Positions 1 to 5,493 of a stretch of 8,803 bases of DNA are shown piece by piece. The DNA lies in contig CAKQZO010000065.1 of the NCBI GenBank assembly GCA_934293835.1, forward strand, positions 1-8,803, written 5' to 3'. The position numbers were made by a program, and so were the translations under genes. Within the stretch, counting starts at the first letter, position 1; the number at the start of each line of letters is the position of its first letter. Under the pieces are notes generated by a model, which was given only the letters and a program-made list of their open reading frames with translations, ran no database searches and was not told where the DNA came from. The stretch is from an uncultured Lacticaseibacillus sp. (GTDB lineage Bacteria; Bacillota; Bacilli; Lactobacillales; Lactobacillaceae).

Positions 1-2765
1 GCTTTATTACGTCGTTGCAACGCCTTGCGTGCTTCTTCGATTAAGAAGACGGGGATCGGAATCGTGGCGAGTAACAACCAGTCTGTCGCGGTCAGCGTCG
101 TCGTGTTGAACAGGCCTTGAAGAAGCGGCACAGAGGTGAGGACTAAGAGCAACAAGAGCTCGAAGACGATCCCGTACCAGATGCGGCGGTTGGCAAACAG
201 TCCGGCTTTGAAAACCGAAATCGTCTGCGTCCGGCAGTTCAAGGCATTGGCGATTTGGAAGAAGACGATCGCGCCAAGCACCATGGTCGTCGCGCGGGCG
301 TAGCCGGTGCCCGAGGCGAACAAGGCGACGTGTGGCCAGCCATTTTGCCAGTTGACGAAGAAATAGGCGCAAGTCGAAATCACGCTGGCCAGCAGGCCGT
401 ACCAGGCGAACGCCTTGAAGATGACGGTGCGGTTGAGCAAGTGCGCCGAGCGTTTACGCGGCGGCTGGTGCATAACGCCGGGCTCGGCTTTTTCAGCGCC
501 GAGGCCGAGAGCGGGCAACATGTCGGTGCCCAGATCGACGGTCAGGATCTGCATGACCGTCATCGGCAACGGAATCAAGCCACGTGACAGCAAGAACAAG
601 ACGCTGGGAATCGCCTCAGGGACGTTTGACGTCAAGATGTAGGTCAAGAACTTCTGCAGATTGGCGTACACCGTCCGGCCTTCTTCGATCGCCGCAACGA
701 TCGAGGCGAAGTTGTCGTCGGTCAAGATCATATCGGCAGCGTCTTTGGCGACATCGGTTCCGGTGACGCCCATGGCCACCCCGATGTCGGCCTTCTTCAG
801 CGCAGGCGCATCGTTGACCCCGTCACCGGTGGAGGCGACGATTTCGCCGTTTTTCTGTAGCGTCGAGACGATCTTGTATTTCTGTTCTGGCGCGACACGG
901 GCGAAAATGATCTCGCCGCGAAGGGCGGCTTGGAGTTCGGCTTCGCTCATCGCGTCGAGTTCGGTGCCGGTGACGACCCGGGCCTTGGCGCTGGTCAGGC
1001 CGATTTTCACTGCGATTGACTTGGCGGTGATGGTCGAGTCGCCGGTCACCATGATAATCTTGATGTTCGCCGCGTGACATTTTTTGACTGCCGTATAGAT
1101 TTCCGGGCGCGGCGGGTCAGACATGATCGCCAGACCGACAAAAACGAGGTGGACTTCGGTATTGGTAATCGTCATGTCGGCGAGTTGCGCGGTCGGATCG
1201 GCGTTTTGCGGCAACAGCCGGTAAGCGATCGCGAGGCTCCGCAGGCCACTAGAAGCGTAGTCGCGGTTTGCCGCGTTGATCTGGTCGATATCGGCTGGCG
1301 TGATGGCGCGTACCTGCCCGTTGATCTGGATGCGGTCGCATTGTGGCAAGAGGTCAGACAGCGAGCCTTTGACGCAGGCGCTGATGGTGGTGTCGTCGTG
1401 TTGGTGAATCGTGCACATCCGCTTGCGTTCTGAATCAAAAGGGAACGCCTTGAGGCGCGGTGTGACTTTTTCGAGGTGCTCAAGGTTGATGCCACCTTTT
1501 TGCGCCATCACCACCAGGGCCGCTTCTGTCGGGGTGCCCAAGAGCTTGGGCTTGCCGGCATCGGGGTCGGGCTGAATCCGGGTGTCATTGTTGAGCGCCG
1601 CGACTTTCAGTAGGGTGTCAAGGTCTGGCGCGCTGGCCAGGGTGACCGGATGCTTATCGAGCTCGATGTGACCGTTGTTGACATAGCCTTGGCCGGTGAC
1701 TGTGAACGTGTGCGCTGGCGTCCAGATATGGTTGACGGTCATCTGATTTTGCGTCAAGGTCCCGGTTTTATCCGAACAGATAACGGTGGTTTCGCCAAGT
1801 GTCTCTACTGAATTGAGGTCTTTGACCAAGGCGTGTTTCTTGGCCATCCGCTGCACCCCGTTGGCGAGCGATAAGGTCACGGTCGGCAACAGACCTTCGG
1901 GGATGAACGCGACGATCATGCCCAGCGCGAAGATGAAAGATTTCGCCAAGGGATAGTGGACGAAGAAAATCGCCGCGATGAAAAAGGCGATCCCGATGCC
2001 GATTGCAATCAACGAAATCTGCTTGGTGAGACGATCGAGTTCTTTTTGCAACGGGCTGAGGGCCTTGGTCTGCTGTTGCGTCAGCCGGGCGATTTTGCCG
2101 AACTCGGTGTTCATGCCGGTGGCGTAACAAACCGCAAGCGCGGTCCCGGCGCCGACGGTGGTGCCGGCGTAAACGAGGTTGGACTCGGCGAATTCGCCTT
2201 CGCCAGGCGAGAACGTGACGGTTTTGGATTCTGGCACCGATTCACCGGTCAAGGCGCTTTGGTCGACTTGAACGCTGGTGGCCTCAAGGAGCCGAGCGTC
2301 GACAGGCACCGCGTTGCCGGCCTGTAAGGCGAACACGTCGCCGGGGACCAAGTCGTCTGCGTTGAGCTGTTGGCGCTTGCCGTCGCGGTAGACTTGGGTG
2401 TATGTCGGCAGCATGGCCATCAAGGCATCCGTCGCTTTTTTGGCCTGATGTTCCTGCCAGAAGGAGAAGCAGCCGTTGATCACATTGACAAGCCAGATGG
2501 CGATGCCCAGTTCGACGGTGCCTGAGAAGATGGCGATAAAACCCGAGACCCATAACAAGATCGCCATCAAACTGACGAAGTTTTTAAAAAAGACGCGTAC
2601 CTGTGATTCGCCTTTGGCCGTGGTGATGGTGTTAGGGCCATACTCGGTGCGGCGCGCGGCGGCTTCCGCCTGCGAAAGGCCAGTTTTGCGAGTTTGAAGT
2701 TGAGTGAGGACCTGTGCCGGAGTTGCTTGCGCGATTGACGCGCGCTGATCAGCGGTTAATTTCAC
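1..2765 (-). CDS. P-type cation-transporting ATPase, type IIC-like (C-terminus cut by window edge)
   Basis: Membrane pump that couples ATP hydrolysis to cation movement through an aspartyl-phosphate intermediate. All core motifs are visible: actuator TGES (173-176), phosphorylation motif DKTGTLT with D332, nucleotide-domain KGS, TGD (574-576) and hinge GDGVND (647-652). The N-terminus (TPAQVLTQLQ) fits the cation ATPase N-terminal domain. Membrane motifs resemble the Na+/K+-ATPase group: PEGLL in M4 (289-293), TSNVPE in M5 (712-717), DLGTD in M6 (744-748), QIAN in M8 (837-840) and a Glu in M9 (E869). The true ion is not proven; Na+, K+, H+ or Ca2+ are all possible. About 921 codons are present and the reading frame is still open at the window edge after RKALQRRNKA, so only a few residues are probably missing. 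The start is GTG, 10 nt after AAAGGA; no upstream in-frame ATG, GTG or TTG is seen. It appears to be a transcription unit separate from the upstream dehydrogenase, because a hairpin lies between them. Confidence 0.96.
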   Translation of the reverse strand, partial: MKLTADQRASIAQATPAQVLTQLQTRKTGLSQAEAAARRTEYGPNTITTAKGESQVRVFFKNFVSLMAILLWVSGFIAIFSGTVELGIAIWLVNVINGCFSFWQEHQAKKATDALMAMLPTYTQVYRDGKRQQLNADDLVPGDVFALQAGNAVPVDARLLEATSVQVDQSALTGESVPESKTVTFSPGEGEFAESNLVYAGTTVGAGTALAVCYATGMNTEFGKIARLTQQQTKALSPLQKELDRLTKQISLIAIGIGIAFFIAAIFFVHYPLAKSFIFALGMIVAFIPEGLLPTVTLSLANGVQRMAKKHALVKDLNSVETLGETTVICSDKTGTLTQNQMTVNHIWTPAHTFTVTGQGYVNNGHIELDKHPVTLASAPDLDTLLKVAALNNDTRIQPDPDAGKPKLLGTPTEAALVVMAQKGGINLEHLEKVTPRLKAFPFDSERKRMCTIHQHDDTTISACVKGSLSDLLPQCDRIQINGQVRAITPADIDQINAANRDYASSGLRSLAIAYRLLPQNADPTAQLADMTITNTEVHLVFVGLAIMSDPPRPEIYTAVKKCHAANIKIIMVTGDSTITAKSIAVKIGLTSAKARVVTGTELDAMSEAELQAALRGEIIFARVAPEQKYKIVSTLQKNGEIVASTGDGVNDAPALKKADIGVAMGVTGTDVAKDAADMILTDDNFASIVAAIEEGRTVYANLQKFLTYILTSNVPEAIPSVLFLLSRGLIPLPMTVMQILTVDLGTDMLPALGLGAEKAEPGVMHQPPRKRSAHLLNRTVIFKAFAWYGLLASVISTCAYFFVNWQNGWPHVALFASGTGYARATTMVLGAIVFFQIANALNCRTQTISVFKAGLFANRRIWYGIVFELLLLLVLTSVPLLQGLFNTTTLTATDWLLLATIPIPVFLIEEARKALQRRNK

Positions 2766-2775
2766 AATATCACGA

Positions 2776-2799
2776 TCCTTTCTATATCCTTCCTCCTTT
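2776..2799 (-). promoter_or_regulatory. Tandem Shine-Dalgarno-like motifs before the ATPase GTG start
   Basis: On the minus strand a near-perfect AAAGGAGGA (2799-2791) is followed by a second AAAGGA (2781-2776). Only the second lies at a usable distance (10 nt) from the GTG at 2765-2763. No ATG, GTG or TTG follows the first, stronger motif at normal spacing. Either the first motif is unused, or it acts as a ribosome standby site. Confidence 0.5.
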
Positions 2800-2801
2800 A
2801 A

Positions 2802-2815
2802 GTGTAACGCTTTCA
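2802..2815 (-). promoter_or_regulatory. cre-like site upstream of the ATPase gene
   Basis: Read on the plus strand the 14-mer GTGTAACGCTTTCA matches the right-hand part of the CcpA cre consensus TGWNANCGNTNWCA from position 4 on, with mismatches only at the first three places. Equivalently, TGTAACGCTTTCA is a full cre lacking one central base. It sits about 37-50 bp upstream of the GTG start, a position that would suit repression. Matching was by eye only. Confidence 0.35.
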
Positions 2816-2822
2816 ACTGACA

Positions 2823-2837
2823 AGAAACCATGTTTCT
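2823..2837. repeat. Short perfect inverted repeat upstream of the ATPase gene
   Basis: AGAAAC, a 3-nt spacer, then GTTTCT: a perfect 6-bp palindrome spanning 15 bp, the size of a typical dimeric-repressor operator. It lies about 60-70 bp upstream of the ATPase start and touches a possible -35 (TTGTCA, 2823-2818 on the minus strand). No convincing -10 could be placed, so the promoter itself remains undefined. A small RNA hairpin is the alternative reading. Confidence 0.35.
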
Positions 2838-2872
2838 CCCAGTATTTAGGTGATTTCATGCATTAGACCAAG

Positions 2873-2918
2873 TAAATCTCCCTGAATGATTCTGTTCAGA
2901 ATCGCGCAGGGAGATTTA
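2873..2918 (-). terminator. Probable intrinsic terminator after the aldehyde dehydrogenase gene
   Basis: A perfect 12-bp outer stem (TAAATCTCCCTG with CAGGGAGATTTA) encloses a 3x3 internal loop and a perfect 7-bp inner stem (GATTCTG with CAGAATC) closed by a 2-nt loop. It begins 11 bp after the stop codon of the dehydrogenase. The T-run on the minus strand is weak (ATTTACTT), so termination may be partial; the stem length argues for a real element. Confidence 0.65.
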
Positions 2919-2929
2919 TAGGCGGGATG

Positions 2930-4351
2930 CTAACGTTTGCTGTGAATGAGATCGCGGAGTTCACCGATCAGGTCGTTGGGATGCCGGGTGGCTTCGGCGA
3001 CGACTTTGATGTTCAAGAGATCCATTGCGGTGAGGTTGTGCGAAATCGAATTTTTACCATAAGAGCCCGTGCCTAAGGTCAGAGAAGGTGCGAGCTTGTT
3101 GAACAAGCCCCCGATGCCACCGAGGCTGGCCGGCGTGTTGACAAGGATCCGGCAGGCTGGCATCGCTTCACCGAAGGCCGCGGCAATCGCCTTGTCTTGG
3201 GTGTGAATCGCCGCGGTATGACCTAAGCCGCCGTATTCCAGCAGCGAACGGCATAGGGCAAAGGCGCTGGCGTGGTCGTTGGCGATGTATAGGGACAATA
3301 CTGGACAGAGTTTTTCGCCGCTAAGCAAGAAGTTTGGGCCAATCCCGTCTTGTTTAGCAATTAGGAGCGTCGTATTTTTCGGTACCGAGATTCCGGCCAG
3401 CTTGGCGATGTGCATCGCGGATTGGCCGGCGATCGGCCCGGCGACGGTGTGACGCTTCGGATCGATGACCGTCTTTGCCAGTTTGGCAACGTCTTCGTCA
3501 GGCACGAAGTAGGCGCCGTGGCGTTCGAAGCGATCGCGAGCGGCTTGATAGATCGCGCGGTCGATTACGACGCTGTTTTCTGACGCGCAGATCATTGAGT
3601 GATCAAAAGACTTGCTGAGCATAATATCAGAAACCGCGGCTTCGACATCGGCAGAAGCTTCGATGTATGCGGGGGCGTTACCGGGACCAACCCCCAATGC
3701 CGGCTTGCCAGTAGAGTATGCGGCCTTGACCATGCCAGGTCCGCCAGTAGCAAGGACCAAGGCAACGTCTGGATGATTCATCAAGGCATTGGTCGCTTCG
3801 ATACTTGGTTGGTGGATGTATTGAATTAAACCGGCCGGCGCACCGGCTGCTGTGGCCGCTTCGGCCAAGACCTTGCAGGTGGCCGCGCCGCATTGTTGGG
3901 CTTGAGGATGCAACCCAAAAATGATCGCGTTACGAGTCTTCAACGCCATCAGCGCCTTGAAAATCACGGTGGAAGTCGGATTGGTGACTGGGGTGACCCC
4001 AGCGATGATGCCTAAGGGCTCGGCGTATTCTTTCAGGCGCTTGACCGAGTCTTCGTGAATCAGGCCGACGGTGCGCTGGTCTTTCATCGATTGCCAGATG
4101 TATTGGCTGGCGTAGATATTTTTGATGGCTTTGTCTTCAGCTTTGCCGCGCCCGGTTTCTTTCCAGGCGAGAAAGGCCAGTCCCTTGGCGTGCTTCAATG
4201 CCGCGGCGACGACGGCTTCACACACCGCGTCGACCTGGGCTTGGTCAAATTGTTGATAAGCCTTGAAGGCAGTTTGGGCGGTGGCGGTCAATGCATTGAT
4301 CGCGTTAGTGACTTCAGATTTGGGATGCATGACGGTGATTGATTGAGACAT
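2930..4351 (-). CDS. Acetaldehyde dehydrogenase (CoA-acylating), AdhE N-domain type, stand-alone
   Basis: Cytoplasmic enzyme expected to interconvert acetyl-CoA plus NADH with acetaldehyde, CoA and NAD+, recycling NADH in fermentation. The 473 residues align by eye with the N-terminal half of Adh[21 protein letters not shown] (121-140), the [18 protein letters not shown] segment (201-218), the active-site cysteine C255 in [25 protein letters not shown] (405-409) and [16 protein letters not shown] (422-437). The protein ends where the AdhE linker would begin, so the iron alcohol dehydrogenase domain is absent, and the 164 bp beyond the stop hold no remnant of it. There is no obvious microcompartment targeting peptide at the N-terminus and no shell gene nearby, which argues against a PduP/EutE role. 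Another acyl-CoA reductase substrate, such as succinyl-CoA or butyryl-CoA, is possible. The ATG is set 7-8 nt after AAGGAG. Confidence 0.93.
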   Translation of the reverse strand: MSQSITVMHPKSEVTNAINALTATAQTAFKAYQQFDQAQVDAVCEAVVAAALKHAKGLAFLAWKETGRGKAEDKAIKNIYASQYIWQSMKDQRTVGLIHEDSVKRLKEYAEPLGIIAGVTPVTNPTSTVIFKALMALKTRNAIIFGLHPQAQQCGAATCKVLAEAATAAGAPAGLIQYIHQPSIEATNALMNHPDVALVLATGGPGMVKAAYSTGKPALGVGPGNAPAYIEASADVEAAVSDIMLSKSFDHSMICASENSVVIDRAIYQAARDRFERHGAYFVPDEDVAKLAKTVIDPKRHTVAGPIAGQSAMHIAKLAGISVPKNTTLLIAKQDGIGPNFLLSGEKLCPVLSLYIANDHASAFALCRSLLEYGGLGHTAAIHTQDKAIAAAFGEAMPACRILVNTPASLGGIGGLFNKLAPSLTLGTGSYGKNSISHNLTAMDLLNIKVVAEATRHPNDLIGELRDLIHSKR

Positions 4352-4357
4352 ATGCTC

Positions 4358-4365
4358 AGCTCCTT
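4358..4365 (-). promoter_or_regulatory. Ribosome binding site of the aldehyde dehydrogenase gene
   Basis: AAGGAGCT on the minus strand, with its GGAG core about 8 nt before the ATG at 4351. It fixes the start; no competing in-frame start has a comparable site. Confidence 0.8.
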
Positions 4366-4382
4366 GTTGAAATTTTAACGCT

Positions 4383-4411
4383 ATCCTAAGCGCTTTTTAC
4401 CGGCTTGTAAA
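4383..4411 (-). promoter_or_regulatory. Probable promoter of the aldehyde dehydrogenase gene
   Basis: Minus-strand -35 TTTACA (4411-4406), exactly 17 bp spacer, -10 TAGGAT (4388-4383). Transcription would begin near 4376, giving a leader of about 25 nt that carries the ribosome binding site. An 8-bp palindrome AAGCGCTT (4388-4395), resembling a cre core, sits at the downstream end of the spacer and could bind a repressor. Confidence 0.5.
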
Positions 4412-4416
4412 TAGCG

Positions 4417-4430
4417 TGAAAACGCGACGA
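4417..4430. promoter_or_regulatory. cre-like site upstream of the aldehyde dehydrogenase promoter
   Basis: TGAAAACGCGACGA matches 11 of 14 positions of the cre consensus TGWAANCGNTNWCA, with the left half intact. It lies immediately upstream of the proposed -35, where CcpA can activate or repress. By-eye match only. Confidence 0.3.
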
Positions 4431-4495
4431 AACAGGATATTTCGGTGTAATAGTGACCGTATCCTAGAGGTGATAGGGAAGTGGTGACGGCGTCT

Positions 4496-4513
4496 TTGTG
4501 ATTTATGTCACGG
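4496..4513. promoter_or_regulatory. Rex-like redox operator candidate
   Basis: TTGTGATTTATGTCACGG has TTGTGA, a 6-bp centre and TCAC at the same spacing as the Rex box TTGTGAAWWWWTTCACAA. The last two bases and two inner bases differ. Rex senses NADH/NAD+ and in many Gram-positives represses AdhE-type genes, which fits the dehydrogenase whose start is about 145 bp away. The site is far upstream of the proposed promoter, so either a second promoter or a different regulator is possible. It could equally serve the divergent cdaA side. Confidence 0.4.
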
Positions 4514-4543
4514 ATTGTGGTGACGCTTACCTATGACAGATGC

Positions 4544-4567
4544 TGATACAGAATTTTTTTTGTATCA
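4544..4567. repeat. Inverted repeat TGATACA / TGTATCA around a T-tract, upstream of cdaA
   Basis: Perfect 7-bp arms at 4544-4550 and 4561-4567, separated by 10 bp made of GAA and a run of T. The pair is centred about 55 bp upstream of the cdaA -10 hexamer. It may be an operator, or an AT-rich upstream element. As an RNA hairpin it would belong to no known transcript here. Confidence 0.4.
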
Positions 4568-4607
4568 CAACAGTGTGAAGACCCCACGGCCGTTGCCGAA
4601 GCAATCG

Positions 4608-4616
4608 TGGTATAAT
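4608..4616 (+). promoter_or_regulatory. Extended -10 promoter of the cdaA-cdaR-glmM operon
   Basis: A perfect -10 TATAAT (4611-4616) is preceded by TGG, the TGn extension that replaces a strong -35; no good -35 is seen at 17 bp. Transcription should start near 4623, giving a leader of about 25 nt. The ATG at 4615 lies inside the -10 and so would not be in this transcript. Confidence 0.75.
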
Positions 4617-4634
4617 GGAGCATAAAACTGAACT

Positions 4635-4640
4635 GGGAGG
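4635..4640 (+). promoter_or_regulatory. Ribosome binding site that sets the cdaA start
   Basis: GGGAGG ends 7 nt before the ATG at 4648. This supports that start over the in-frame ATG at 4615, which has no such site. Confidence 0.8.
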
Positions 4641-4647
4641 ACGTGTC

Positions 4648-5493
4648 ATGCAGACATTTTTCGCACATCTGTTGACGTGGTCGACAGTGGCCAACGTGAT
4701 CGATGTGGTCGTCGTCTGGTATGCGTTGTATCGCCTCATCATGCTGATTCGCGGCACCAAAGCCGTGCAGCTGCTCAAAGGCGTGTTCGTGATTGCAATC
4801 ATTAAGATCGTGTCATGGTACCTGCAACTCAAAACCGTCGGCTATATCACCGACATGGTCATCACGTGGTCGGTGCCCGCGTTGGTCATCATTTTTCAAC
4901 CCGAGATCCGGCGGGGCCTTGAACATCTTGGCCGCGGGTCAGTGGTGCAATGGACGCGCCAAAATCAGCACGTCGCCGAACAACGGCTGGTTAATCAGCT
5001 CGATAAGGCGATTCAGTACATGAGCAAGCGGCGGATCGGGGCGTTGATCACGATTCAGCAAAACACTGGCTTGGAGGACTACATCGAAACCGGGATTCCG
5101 ATCGATGCCGATGTTTCCGGGGAGCTGTTGATCAACATTTTCATCCCCAACACGCCACTGCACGACGGGGCGGTCATCATCCGTGACAATCGGATCGCGG
5201 TCGCGGCGGCCTATCTCCCATTGTCCGAATCCAGTGCCATTCCCAAGGAGTTGGGCACACGCCACCGCGCGGCGGTTGGCATCAGCGAAGTTACTGACGC
5301 GTTGACCATCGTCATTTCCGAGGAAACCGGTGGCGTCACCGTGACCAACAACAACCATCTCATTCGCGATCTATCTCGCGATGACTACCTGAAGCTGTTG
5401 ACAGCGCAATTAGTCCCGGCTGATGAAGCGCGGCCGCAGAATCCGGTGGTGGCTTGGCTCACTCGCCTGCTGAATAAGAAGGGGGCGAAGTGA
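4648..5493 (+). CDS. cdaA: Diadenylate cyclase CdaA (membrane-bound, c-di-AMP synthase)
   Basis: Condenses two ATP into cyclic di-AMP, the second messenger that controls potassium and osmolyte uptake and cell-wall balance in Bacillota. The 281 residues are close to the usual CdaA length. Three hydrophobic helices span roughly 10-34, 40-60 and 66-84, followed by a cytoplasmic DAC domain. Both active-site motifs are intact: DGA at 173-175 (in PLHDGAVIIR) and RHR at 205-207 (in GTRHRAAVG). The ATG at 4648 follows GGGAGG at 7 nt. It is the first gene of an operon with cdaR and glmM. Its TGA overlaps the cdaR ATG by one base (TGATG), which implies translational coupling. In relatives, CdaR modulates CdaA from the membrane side and GlmM can inhibit it by direct binding. 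Confidence 0.97.
   Translation: MQTFFAHLLTWSTVANVIDVVVVWYALYRLIMLIRGTKAVQLLKGVFVIAIIKIVSWYLQLKTVGYITDMVITWSVPALVIIFQPEIRRGLEHLGRGSVVQWTRQNQHVAEQRLVNQLDKAIQYMSKRRIGALITIQQNTGLEDYIETGIPIDADVSGELLINIFIPNTPLHDGAVIIRDNRIAVAAAYLPLSESSAIPKELGTRHRAAVGISEVTDALTIVISEETGGVTVTNNNHLIRDLSRDDYLKLLTAQLVPADEARPQNPVVAWLTRLLNKKGAK

Larger units (their letters stand above)
4352..4647. other. Gene-free divergent regulatory region
   Basis: The 296 bp between the dehydrogenase and cdaA starts hold no believable gene. They contain the minus-strand dehydrogenase promoter, two cre-like sites, a Rex-like box, a 9-bp direct repeat GTGGTGACG (4481-4489 and 4517-4525), an inverted repeat around a T8 tract (4544-4567) and the cdaA promoter. 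The size is generous for a lactic acid bacterium and suggests that both sides are regulated. Confidence 0.6.

Noticed and set aside
255..1433. Plus-strand open frames across the ATPase gene
   Set aside because: They are opposite the catalytic P and N domains and the membrane motifs of an intact ATPase, with low-complexity Arg/Asp-rich translations typical of shadow frames.
2766..2872. yybP-ykoY manganese riboswitch ahead of the P-type ATPase
   Set aside because: The roughly 107 nt available lack the recognisable conserved loops of that riboswitch; only a short palindrome and ribosome-site-like sequences are present.
2930..4351. The dehydrogenase as a broken adhE pseudogene
   Set aside because: The frame is intact, all AdhE N-domain motifs are present, the stop is followed by a hairpin, and no alcohol dehydrogenase remnant is found in the 164 bp before the next gene.
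4615..4647. Longer cdaA reading from an ATG 33 bp upstream
   Set aside because: That ATG lies within the TATAAT -10 hexamer and has no ribosome binding site; the ATG at 4648 follows GGGAGG and gives the usual CdaA length.
4939..5358. Minus-strand open frame of 139 codons inside cdaA
   Set aside because: It lies opposite the conserved DAC domain, matches no family I recognise, and has no ribosome binding site; it is an antisense shadow.
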